Source: Antedon mediterranea (lineage: Eukaryota > Echinodermata > Crinoidea > Comatulida > Antedonidae). From it: a stretch of 64,000 nucleotides of DNA. The position numbers and the translations under genes were made by a program. The DNA is taken from NCBI RefSeq assembly GCF_964355755.1, contig NW_027306095.1, positions 1 through 64,000 of the forward strand, read 5' to 3'. The notes below the pieces were generated by a model. That model was given only the letters and a program-made list of their open reading frames with translations. It had not been told where the DNA came from and made no database searches. Positions 25,116 through 36,443 of the stretch are shown piece after piece. Numbering within the stretch: position 1 is the first letter of the stretch; each line of letters begins with the position of its first letter.

Positions 25116-25549
25116 GTTTTTTTGTGAAAAGTTTCATCGAAATGCACAAAATGGTCTAAAACGTCTCTAAATGCGATTTGAAGCTATTTTGTGCACTTTG
25201 TCGTTTTTGTGTGAAAAGTTTCATCGAAATGCTCAAAATGGTCTAAAACGTCTCCAAATGCGATTTGAAGCAATTTTGTGCACTTTGATGTTTTTGTGTG
25301 AAAAGTTTCATCGAAATGCACAAAATGGTCTAAAACGTCTGCAAATGCGATTTGAAGCTAATTTGTGCACTTTGATGTTTTTTTGTGAAAAGTTTCATCG
25401 AAAGGCACAAAATTGTCTAAAAAGTCTCTAACTGCGATTTGAAGCTATTTTGTGCACTTTGTCGTTTTTGTGTGAAAAGTTTCATCGAAATGCTCAAAAT
25501 GGTCTAAAACGTCTCCAAATGCGATTTGAAGCAATTTTGTGCACTTTGA

Positions 25550-28500
25550 TGTTTTTGTGTGAAAAGTTTCATCGAAATGCACAAAATGGTCTAAAACGTC
25601 TGCAAATGCGATTTGAAGCTATTTTGTGCACTTTGTCGTTTTTGTGTGAAAAGTTTTTTCGAAATGCACAAAATGGTCTAAAACGTCTCCAATTGCGATT
25701 TGAAGTTATTTTGTGCACTTTGATGTTTTGTGTGAAAAGTTTTATCGAAATGCTCAAAATGGTCTAAAACGGTTTCAAATGTGATTTTAAGCACTTTGAT
25801 ATTTTTGTGTAATCAAGTTTCATCGAAATGCACAAAATGGTCTAAAACGTCTGCAAATGCGATTTAAAGCTATTTTGTGCACTTTAATGTTTTGTGTGAA
25901 AAGTTTTATCGAATTTCTCAAAATGGTCTAAAACGGTTTCAAATGTGATTTTAAGCACTTTGATGTTTTTGTGTAATCAAGTTTCATCAAATGCACTAAA
26001 TGGTTTAAAACGTCTGCAAACGCGATTTGAAGCTATTTTGTGCACTTTGATGTTTTTGTGTGAAAAGTTTCATCGAAATGCACAAAATTGTCTAAAACGT
26101 CTCCAAGTACGATATTAAGCTATTGTATGCACTTTGATGTTTTTGAGTGAAAAGTTTTTTCGAAATCCACAAAAGGGTCTAAAACGTCTCCAAATGCGAT
26201 TTGGAGCTCTTTTGTGCACTTTGATGTTTTGTGTAAAAAGTTTGCTATTTTGTGCACTTTAATGTTTTGTGTGAAAAGTTTTATCGAAATGCTCAAAATT
26301 GTCTAAAACGGTTTCAAATGTGATTTTAAGCACTTTGATATTTTTGTGTAATCAAGTTTTTTCGAAATGCACAACATGGTCTAAAACGTCTCCAAATGCG
26401 ATTTGAAGCTATTTTGTGCACTTTGATGTTTTTGTGTGAAAAGTTTCATCGAAATGCACAAAATGGTCTAAAACGTCTCTAAATGCGATTTGAAGCTATT
26501 TTGTGAACTTTGATGTTTTTGTGTGAAAAGTTTCATCGAAATGCACAAAATGGTCTAAAACGTCTCTAAATGCGATTTGAAGCTATTTTGTGCACTTTGT
26601 CGTTTTTGTGTGAAAAGTTTCATCGAAATGCTCAAAATGGTCTAAAACGTCTCCAAATGCGATTTGAAGCTATTTTGTGCAATTTGATGTTTTTTTGTGA
26701 AAAGTTTCATCGAAATGCACAAAATGATCTAAAACTTCTCTAAATGCGATTTGAAGCTATTTTGTGCACTTTGATGTTTTTGTGTGAAAAGTTTCATCGA
26801 AATGCACAAAATGGTCTAAAACGTCTCTAAATGCGATTTGAAGCTATTTTGTGCACTTTGATGTTTTTTTGTGAAAAGTTTCATCGAAATGCACAAAATG
26901 GTCTAAAACGTCTCTAAATGCGATTTGAAGCTATTTTGTGCACTTTGTCGTTTTTGTGTGAAAAGTTTCATCGAAATGCTCAAAATGGTCTAAAACGTCT
27001 CCAAATGCGATTTGAAGCAATTTTGTGCAATTTGATGTTTTTGTGTGAAAAGTTTCATCGAAATGCACAAAATGGTCTAAAACGTCTCCAAATGCGATTT
27101 GAAGCTATTTTGTGCACTTTGATGTTTTTTTGTGAAAAGTTTCATCGAAATGCACAAAATTGTCTAAAACGTCTCTAAATCCGATTTGAAGCTATTTTGT
27201 GCACTTTGTCGTTTTTGTGTGAAAAGTTTCATCGAAATGCACAAAATGGTCTAAAACGTCTGCAAATGCGATTTGAAGCTATTTTGTGCACTTTGTCGTT
27301 TTTGTGTGAAAAGTTTTTTCGAAATGCACAAAATGGTCTAAAACGTCTCCAATTGCGATTTGAAGTTATTTTGTGCACTTTGATGTTTTGTGTGAAAAGT
27401 TTTATCGAAATGCTCAAAATGGTCTAAAACGGTTTCAAATGTGATTTTAAGCACTTTGATATTTTTGTGTAATCAAGTTTCATCGAAATGCACAAAATGG
27501 TCTAAAACGTCTGCAAATGCGATTTAAAGCTATTTTGTGCACTTTAATGTTTTGTGTGAAAAGTTTTATCGAAATTCTCAAAATGGTCTAAAACGGTTTC
27601 AAATGTGATTTTAAGCACTTTGATGTTTTTGTGTAATCAAGTTTCATCAAATGCACTAAATGGTTTAAAACGTCTGCAAACGCGATTTGAAGCTATTTTG
27701 TGCACTTTGATGTTTTTGTGTGAAAAGTTTCATCGAAATGCACAAAATTGTCTAAAACGTCTCCAAGTACGATATTAAGCTATTGTATGCACTTTGATGT
27801 TTTTGAGTGAAAAGTTTTTTCGAAATCCACAAAAGGGTCTAAAACGTCTCCAAATGCGATTTGGAGCTCTTTTGTGCACTTTGATGTTTTGTGTAAAAAG
27901 TTTGCTATTTTGTGCACTTTAATGTTTTGTGTGAAAAGTTTTATCGAAATGCTCAAAATTGTCTAAAACGGTTTCAAATGTGATTTTAAGCACTTTGATA
28001 TTTTTGTGTAATCAAGTTTTTTCGAAATGCACAACATGGTCTAAAACGTCTCCAAATGCGATTTGAAGCTATTTTGTGCACTTTGATGTTTTTGTGTGAA
28101 AAGTTTCATCGAAATGCACAAAATGGTCTAAAACGTCTCTAAATGCGATTTGAAGCTATTTTGTGAACTTTGATGTTTTTGTGTGAAAAGTTTCATCGAA
28201 ATGCACAAAATGGTCTAAAACGTCTCTAAATGCGATTTGAAGCTATTTTGTGCACTTTGTCGTTTTTGTGTGAAAAGTTTCATCGAAATGCTCAAAATGG
28301 TCTAAAACGTCTCCAAATGCGATTTGAAGCTATTTTGTGCAATTTGATGTTTTTTTGTGAAAAGTTTCATCGAAATGCACAAAATGATCTAAAACGTCTC
28401 TAAATGCGATTTGAAGCTATTTTGTGCACTTTGATGTTTTTGTGTGAAAAGTTTCATCGAAATGCACAAAATGGTCTAAAACGTCTCTAAATGCGATTTG

Positions 28501-28900
28501 AAGCTATTTTGTGCACTTTGATGTTTTTTTGTGAAAAGTTTCATCGAAATGCACAAAATGGTCTAAAACGTCTCTAAATGCGATTTGAAGCTATTTTGTG
28601 CACTTTGTCGTTTTTGTGTGAAAAGTTTCATCGAAATGCTCAAAATGGTCTAAAACGTCTCCAAATGCGATTTGAAGCAATTTTGTGCAATTTGATGTTT
28701 TTGTGTGAAAAGTTTCATCGAAATGCACAAAATGGTCTAAAACGTCTCCAAATGCGATTTGAAGCTATTTTGTGCACTTTGATGTTTTTTTGTGAAAAGT
28801 TTCATCGAAATGCACAAAATTGTCTAAAACGTCTCTAAATCCGATTTGAAGCTATTTTGTGCACTTTGTCGTTTTTGTGTGAAAAGTTTCATCGAAATGC
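25550..28900 (+). repeat. 1660-bp tandem duplication
   Basis: Copy 1 spans about 25550-27209 and copy 2 about 27210-28869, with identity continuing to 28900. Rare shared variants include GTTTCATCAAATGCACTAAA (25981 and 27641), AAATCCACAAAAGGG, TTGTGAACTTTG and TGCAATTTGATG. The few differences seen are single bases, such as GAATTTCTC near 25911 against GAAATTCTC, and AAAACTTCTC near 26731 against AAAACGTCTC. The copies look recent. Confidence 0.92.
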
Positions 28901-29914
28901 TCAAAATGGTCTAAAACGTCTCCAAATGCGATTTGAAGCAATTTTGTGCACTTTGATGTTTTTGTGTGAAAAGTTTCATCGAAATGCACAAAATGGTCTA
29001 AAACGTCTGCAAATGCGATTTGAAGCTATTTTGTGCACTTTGTCGTTTTTGTGTGAAAAGTTTTTTCGAAATGCACAAAATGGTCTAAAACGTCTCCAAT
29101 TGCGATTTGAAGTTATTTTGTGCACTTTGATGTTTTGAGTGAAAAGTTTTATCGAAATGCTCAAAATGGTCTAAAACGGTTTCAAATGTGATTTTAAGCA
29201 CTTTGATATTTTTGTGTAATCAAGTTTCATCGAAATGCACAAAATGGTCTAAAACGTCTGCAAATGCGATTTAAAGCTATTTTGTGCACTTTAATGTTTT
29301 GTGTGAAAAGTTTTATCGAAATTCTCAAAATGGTCTAAAACGGTTTCAAATGTGATTTTAAGCACTTTGATGTTTTTGTGTAATCAAGTTTCATCGAAAT
29401 GCACAAAATGGTTTAAAACGTCTGCAAATGCGATTTGAAGCTATTTTGTGCACTTTGATGTTTTTGTGTGAAAAGTTTCATAGAAATGCACAAAATTGTC
29501 TAAAACGTCTCTAAATACGATATTAAGCTATTGTATGCACTTTGATGTTTTTGAGTGAAAAGTTTTTTCGAAATGCACAAAATGGTCTAAAACGTCTCCC
29601 AATGCGATTTGGAGCTCTTTTGTGCACTTTGATGTTTTGTGTAAAAAGTTTGCTATTTTGTGCACTTTAATGTTTTGTGTGAAAAATTTTATCGAAATGC
29701 TCAAAATTGTCTAAAACGGTTTCAAATGTGATTTTAAGCACTTTGATATTTTTGTGTAATCAAGTTTTTTCGAAATGCACAACATGGTCTAAAACGTCTC
29801 CAAATGCGATTTGAAGCTATTTTGTGCACTTTGATGTTTTTGTGTGAAAAGTTTCATCGAAATACACAAAATGGTCTAAAACGTCTCTAAATGCGATTTG
29901 AAGCTATTTTGTAC
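28342..29914 (+). repeat. Inverted duplication partner of 20625-22197
   Basis: Forward copy of the last 1.57 kb of R2. It straddles the end of the 1660-bp tandem duplication and the start of the 628-bp units, showing that those later units grew next to it or partly from it. Confidence 0.86.
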
Positions 29915-31169
29915 ACTTTGATGTTTTTGTGTGTAAAGTTTTATCGAAATTCTCAAAATGGTCTAAAACAGTTTCAAATGTGATTTTAAGCACTTTGATG
30001 TTTTTGTGTAATCAAGTTTCATCGAAATGCACAAAATGGTTTAAAACGTCTGCAAATGCGATTTGAAGCTATTTTGTGCACTTTGATGTTTTTGTGTGAA
30101 AAGTTTCATCGAAATGCACAAAATTGTCTAAAACGTCTCCAAATACGATATTAAGCTATTGTATGCACTTTGATGTTTTTGAGTGAAAAGTTTTTTCGAA
30201 ATGCACAAAATGGTCTAAAACGTCTCCCAATGCGATTTGGAGCTCTTTTGTGCACTTTGATGTTTTGTGTAAAAAGTTTGCTATTTTGTGCACTTTAATG
30301 TTTTGTGTGAAAAATTTTATCGAAATGCTCAAAATTGTCTAAAACGGTTTCAAATGTGATTTTAAGCACTTTGATATTTTTGTGTAATCAAGTTTTTTCG
30401 AAATGCACAACATGGTCTAAAACGTCTCCAAATGCGATTTGAAGCTATTTTGTGCACTTTGATGTTTTTGTGTGAAAAGTTTCATCGAAATACACAAAAT
30501 GGTCTAAAACGTCTCTAAATGCGATTTGAAGCTATTTTGTACACTTTGATGTTTTTGTGTGTAAAGTTTTATCTAAATTCTCAAAATGGTCTAAAACAGT
30601 TTCAAATGTGATTTTAAGCACTTTGATGTTTTTGTGTAATCAAGTTTCATCGAAATGCACAAAATGGTTTAAAACGTCTGCAAATGCGATTTGAAGCTAT
30701 TTTGTGCACTTTGATGTTTTTGTGTGAAAAGTTTCATCGAAATGCACAAAATTGTCTAAAACGTCTCCAAATACGATATTAAGCTATTGTATGCATTTTG
30801 ATGTTTTTGAGTGAAAAGTTTTTTCGAAATGCACAAAATGGTCTAAAACGTCTCCCAATGCGATTTGGAGCTCTTTTGTGCACTTTGATGTTTTGTGTAA
30901 AAAGTTTGCTATTTTGTGCACTTATATGTTTTGTGTGAAAAGTTTTATCGAAATGCTCAAAATTGTCTAAAACGGTTTCAAATGTGATTTTAAGTACTTT
31001 GATATTTTTGTGTAATCAAGTTTTTTCGAAATGCACAACATGGTCTAAAACGTCTCCAAATGCGATTTGAAGCTATTTTGTGCACTTTGATGTTTTTGTG
31101 TGAAAAGTTTCATCGAAATACACAAAATGGTCTAAAACGTCTCTAAATGCGATTTGAAGCTATTTTGTG
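29317..31169 (+). repeat. 628-bp higher-order unit in about three copies
   Basis: ACGATATT markers at 29517, 30145 and 30773 are exactly 628 bp apart; the next one, at 31323, is only 550 bp on, so the regular period stops there. Shared variants include GAAATACACAAAATGG, GTACACTTTGATG and GTGTGTAAAG. The unit carries the GAGCTC/short-monomer cassette. Confidence 0.88.
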
Positions 31170-31683
31170 CACTTTGATGTTTTTGTGTGAAAAGTTTCAT
31201 CGAAATGCACAAAATGGTCTAAAACGTCTCTAAATGCGATTTGAAGCTATTTTGTGCACTTTGATGTTTTTGTGTGAAAAGTTTCATCGAAATGCACAAA
31301 ATTGTCTAAAACGTCTCCAAATACGATATTAAGCTATTGTATGCACTTTGTTGTTTTTGAGTGAAAAGTTTTTTCGAAATGCACAAAATTGTCTAAAACG
31401 TCCCCAAATGCGATTTGGAGCTCTTTTGTGCACTTTGTTGTTTTGTGTAAAAAGTTTGCTATTTTGTGCACTTTAATGTTTTGTGTGAAAAGTTTTATCG
31501 AAATGCTCAAAATTGTCTAAAACGGTTTCAAATGTGATTTTAAGCACTTTGATATTTTTGTGTAATCAAGTTTTTTCGAAATGCACAACATGGTCTAAAA
31601 CGTCTCCAAATGCGATTTGAAGCTATTTTGTGCACTTTGATGTTTTTGTGTGAAAAGTTTCATCGAAATGCACAAAATGGTCT

Positions 31684-32359
31684 AAAACGTCTCTAAATGC
31701 GATTTGAAGCTATTTTGTGCACTTTGTCGTTTTTGTGTGAAAAGTTTTTTCGAAATGCACAAAATGGTCTAAAACGTCTCCAATTGCGATTTGAAGTTAT
31801 TTTGTGCACTTTGATGTTTTGTGTGAAAAGTTTTATCGAAATGCTCAAAATGGTCTAAAACGGTTTCAAATGTGATTTTAAGCACTTTGATGTTTTTGTG
31901 TAATCAAGTTTCATCGAAATGCACAAAATGGTTTAAAACGTCTGCAAATGCGATTTGAAGCTATTTTGTGCACTTTGATGTTTTTGTGTGAAAAGTTTAG
32001 TCGAAATGCACAAAATTGTCTAAAACGTCTCTAAATGCGATTTGAAGCTATTTTGTGCACTTTGTCGTTTTTGTGTGAAAAGTTTTTTCGAAATGCACAA
32101 AATGGTCTAAAACGTCTCCAATTGCGATTTGAAGTTATTTTGTGCACTTTGATGTTTTGTGTGAAAAGTTTTATCGAAATGCTCAAAATGGTCTAAAACG
32201 GTTTCAAATGTGATTTTAAGCACTTTGATGTTTTTGTGTAATCAAGTTTCATCGAAATGCACAAAATGGTTTAAAACGTCTGCAAATGCGATTTGAAGCT
32301 ATTTTGTGCACTTTGATGTTTTTGTGTGAAAAGTTTCATCGAAATGCACAAAATTGTCT
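31684..32359 (+). repeat. 338-bp tandem duplication
   Basis: A four-monomer segment is repeated: CAATTGCG occurs at 31781 and 32119, and its neighbours match on both sides. A private TTTAGTCG occurs near 32000 in only one position. Confidence 0.82.
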
Positions 32360-33039
32360 AAAACGTCTCCAAATACGATATTAAGCTATTATATGCACTT
32401 TGATGTTTTTGAGTGAAAAGTTTTTTCGAAATGCACAAAATGTTCTAAAACGTCTCCAAATGCCATTTGGAGCTCTTTTTTGCACTTTAATTTTTTTTGT
32501 GTAAAAAGTTTGCTATTGTGTGCACTTTTAATGTTTTGTGTGAAAAGTTTTATCGAAATGCTCAAAATTGTCTAAAACGGTTTCAAATGTGATTTTAAGC
32601 ACTTTGATATTTTTGTGTAATCAAGTTTTTTCGAAATGCACAACATGGTCTAAAACGTCTCCAAATGCGATTTGAAGCTATTTTGTGCACTTTGATGTTT
32701 TTGTGTGAAAAGTTTCATCGAATAGCACAAAATGGTCTAAAACGTCTCTAAATGCGATTTGAAGCTATTTTGTGCACTTTGATGTTTTTGTGTGAAAAGT
32801 TTCATCGAAATGCACAAAATGGTCTAAAACGTCTCTAAATGCGATTTGAAGCTATTTTGTGCACTTTGTCGTTTTTGTGTGAAAAGTTTCATCGAAATGC
32901 TCAAAATGGTCTAAAACGTCTCCAAATGCGATTTGAAGCTATTTTGTGCACTTTGATGTTTTTTTCTGAAAAGTTTCATCGAAATGCACAAAATGGTCTA
33001 AAACGTCTCTAAATGCGATTTGAAGCTATTTTGTGCACT

Positions 33040-35926
33040 TTGATGTTTTTGTGTGAAAAGTTTCATCGAAATGTACAAAATGGTCTAAAACGTCTCTAAA
33101 TGCGATTTGAAGCTATTTTGTGCACTTTGATGTTTTTTTGTGAAAAGTTTTATCGAAATTCTCAAAATGGTCTAAAACGGTTTCAAATGTGATTTTAAGC
33201 ACTTTTATGTTTTTGTGTAATCAAGTTTCATCGAAATGCACTAAATGGTTTAAAACGTCTGCAAATGCGATTTGAAGCTATTTTGTGCACTTTGATGTTT
33301 TTGTGTGAAAAGTTTCATCGAAATGCACAAAATTGTCTAAAACGTCTCCAAATACGATATTAAACTATTGTATGCACTTTGATGTTTTTGAGTGAAAAGT
33401 TTTTTCGAAATGCACAAAATGGTCTAAAACGTTTCCAAATGCGATTTGGAGCTCTTTTGTGCACTTTGATGTTTTGTGTAAAAAGTTTGCTATTTTGTGC
33501 ACTTTAATGTTTTGTGTGAAAAGTTTTATCGAAATGCTCAAAATGGTCTAAAACGGTTTCAAATGTGATTTTAAGCACTTTGATATTTTTGTGTAATCAA
33601 GTTTCATCGAAATGCACAAAATGGTCTAAAACGTCTGCAAATGCGATTTAAAGCTATTTTGTGCACTTTGATGTTTTTGTGTGAAAAGTTTCATCGAAAT
33701 GCACAAAATGGTCTAAAACGTCTCTAAATGCGATTTGAAGCTATTTTGTGCACTTTGATGTTTTTGTGTGAAAAGTTTCATCGAAATGCACAAAATGGTC
33801 TAAAACGTCTCTAAATGCGATTTGAAGCTATTTTGTGCACTTTGATGTTTTTGTGTGAAAACTTTCATCGAAATGCTCAAAATGGTCTAAAACGTCTCCA
33901 AATGCGATTTGAAGCTATTTTGTGCACTTTGATGTTTTTTTCTGAAAAGTTTCATCGAAATGCACAAAATGGTCTAAAACGTCTCTAAATGCGATTTGAA
34001 GCTATTTTGTGCACTTTGATGTTTTTGTGTGAAAAGTTTCATCGAAATGCACAAAATGGTCTAAAACGTCTCTAAATGCGATTTGAAGCTATTTTGTGCA
34101 CTTTGATGTTTTTTTGTGAAAAGTTTCATCGAAATGCACAAAATGGTCTAAAACGTCTCTAAATGCGATTTGAAGCTATTTTGTGCACTTTGTCGTTTTT
34201 GTGTGAAAAGTTTCATCGAAATGCTCAAAATGGTCTAAAACGTCCCCAAATGCGATTTGAAGCAATTTTGTGCACTTTGATGTTTTTGTGTGAAAAGTTT
34301 CATCGAAATGCACAAAATGGTCTCAAACGTCTGGAAATGCGAGTTGAAGCTATTTTGTGTACTTTGTCGTTTTTGTGTGAAAAGTATATTCGAAATGCTC
34401 AAAATGGTCTAAAACGTCTCCAAATGCGATTTGAAGCTATTTTGTGATTTTAAGAACTTTGATGTTTTTGTGTGAAAAGTTTCATCGAAATGCACAAAAT
34501 GGTCTAAAACGTCTCTAAATGCGATTTGAAGCTATTTTGTGCACTTTGATGTTTTTTTGTGAAAAGTTTTATCGAAATTCTCAAAATGGTCTAAAACGGT
34601 TTCAAATGTGATTTTAAGCACTTTTATGTTTTTGTGTAATCAAGTTTCATCGAAATGCACTAAATGGTTTAAAACGTCTGCAAATGCGATTTGAAACTAT
34701 TTTGTGCACTTTGATGTTTTTGTGTGAAAAGTTTCATCGAAATGCACAAAATTGTCTAAAACGTCTCCAAATACGATATTAAACTATTGTATGCACTTTG
34801 ATGTTTTTGAGTGAAAAGTTTTTTCGAAATGCACAAAATGGTCTAAAACGTTTCCAAATGCGATTTGGAGCTCTTTTGTGCACTTTGATGTTTTGTGTAA
34901 AAAGTTTGCTATTTTGTGCACTTTAATGTTTTGTGTGAAAAGTTTTATCGAAATGCTCAAAATGGTCTAAAACGGTTTCAAATGTGATTTTAAGCACTTT
35001 GATATTTTTGTGTAATCAAGTTTCATCGAAATGCACAAAATGGTCTAAAACGTCTGCAAATGCGATTTAAAGCTATTTTGTGCACTTTGATGTTTTTGTG
35101 TGAAAAGTTTCATCGAAATGCACAAAATGGTCTAAAACGTCTCTAAATGCGATTTGAAGCTATTTTGTGCACTTTGATGTTTTTGTGTGAAAAGTTTCAT
35201 CGAAATGCACAAAATGGTCTAAAACGTCTCTAAATGCGATTTGAAGCTATTTTGTGCACTTTGATGTTTTTGTGTGAAAACTTTCATCGAAATGCTCAAA
35301 ATGGTCTAAAACGTCTCCAAATGCGATTTGAAGCTATTTTGTGCACTTTGATGTTTTTTTCTGAAAAGTTTCATCGAAATGCACAAAATGGTCTAAAACG
35401 TCTCTAAATGCGATTTGAAGCTATTTTGTGCACTTTGATGTTTTTGTGTGAAAAGTTTCATCGAAATGCACAAAATGGTCTAAAACGTCTCTAAATGCGA
35501 TTTGAAGCTATTTTGTGCACTTTGATGTTTTTTTGTGAAAAGTTTCATCGAAATGCACAAAATGGTCTAAAACGTCTCTAAATGCGATTTGAAGCTATTT
35601 TGTGCACTTTGTCGTTTTTGTGTGAAAAGTTTCATCGAAATGCTCAAAATGGTCTAAAACGTCCCCAAATGCGATTTGAAGCAATTTTGTGCACTTTGAT
35701 GTTTTTGTGTGAAAAGTTTCATCGAAATGCACAAAATGGTCTCAAACGTCTGGAAATGCGAGTTGAAGCTATTTTGTGTACTTTGTCGTTTTTGTGTGAA
35801 AAGTATATTCGAAATGCTCAAAATGGTCTAAAACGTCTCCAAATGCGATTTGAAGCTATTTTGTGATTTTAAGAACTTTGATGTTTTTGTGTGAAAAGTT
35901 TCATCGAAATGCACAAAATGGTCTAA
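33040..35926 (+). repeat. 1419-bp tandem duplication
   Basis: Copies begin near 33040 and 34459. They share very rare variants: CGTCCCCAAATG, CTGGAAATGCGAGTTG, AAAGTATATTCG and the irregular join TTTTGTGATTTTAAGAAC (34441 and 35860). Identity stops near 34507/35926, where copy 2 has lost AAAACGTCTC from a monomer. The few differences suggest a recent event. Confidence 0.92.
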
Positions 35927-36412
35927 ATGCGATTTGAAGCTATTTTGTGCACTTTGATGTTTTTTTGTGAAAAGTTTCATCGAAATGCACAAAATGGTCT
36001 AAAACGTCTCCAAATACGATATTAAGCTATTGTATGTATGTTGATGTTTTTGTGTGAAAAGTTTTATCGAAATGCTCAAAATGGTCTAAAACGGTTTCAA
36101 ATGTGATTTTAAGCACTTTGATGTTTTTGTGTAATCAAGTTTCATCGAAATGCACAAAATGGTCTAAAACATCTGCAAATGCGATTTTAAGCTATTTTGT
36201 GCACTTTCATGTTTTGTGTGAAAAGTTTTATCGAAATGCTCAAAATGGTCTAAAACGGTTTCAAATGTGATTTTAAGCACTTTGATTTTTTTGTGTAATC
36301 AAGTTTCATCGAAATGCACCAAATTGTCTAAAACGTCTGCAAATGCGATTTGAAGCTATTTTGTGCACTTTGATGTTTTTGTGTGAAAAGTTTCACCAAA
36401 ATGCACAAAATT

Positions 36413-36443
36413 GTCTAAAACGTAATTTGGAGACGTTTTAGAC
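36413..36443. other. F-to-R junction with 11-bp arms and 9-bp spacer
   Basis: GTCTAAAACGT (36413-36423) is the exact reverse complement of ACGTTTTAGAC (36433-36443), separated by AATTTGGAG, which belongs to the reverse monomer. The forward array ends inside the TCTAAAACGT part of the monomer and the reverse array starts in the neighbouring CAAATT part. This turn does not use the ATGCAT centre. Confidence 0.9.

Larger units (their letters stand above)
22198..36423 (+). repeat. Satellite block F3 (forward orientation, 14 kb)
   Basis: Forward monomers start at a fold-back-like turn and end at the 36413-36443 inverted repeat. From left to right it holds an inverted copy of R2 sequence (23269-25115), a 1660-bp tandem duplication (25550-28900), an inverted copy of the end of R2 (28342-29914), three copies of a 628-bp unit (29317-31169), a 338-bp duplication (31684-32359) and a 1419-bp duplication (33040-35926). 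No gene is present. Confidence 0.95.

Noticed and set aside
30790-30795. ATGCAT as a sign of a fourth palindromic turn
   Set aside because: Here ATGCAT comes from a single-base change in the GTATGCAC marker monomer; orientation does not change and the flanks are not palindromic.
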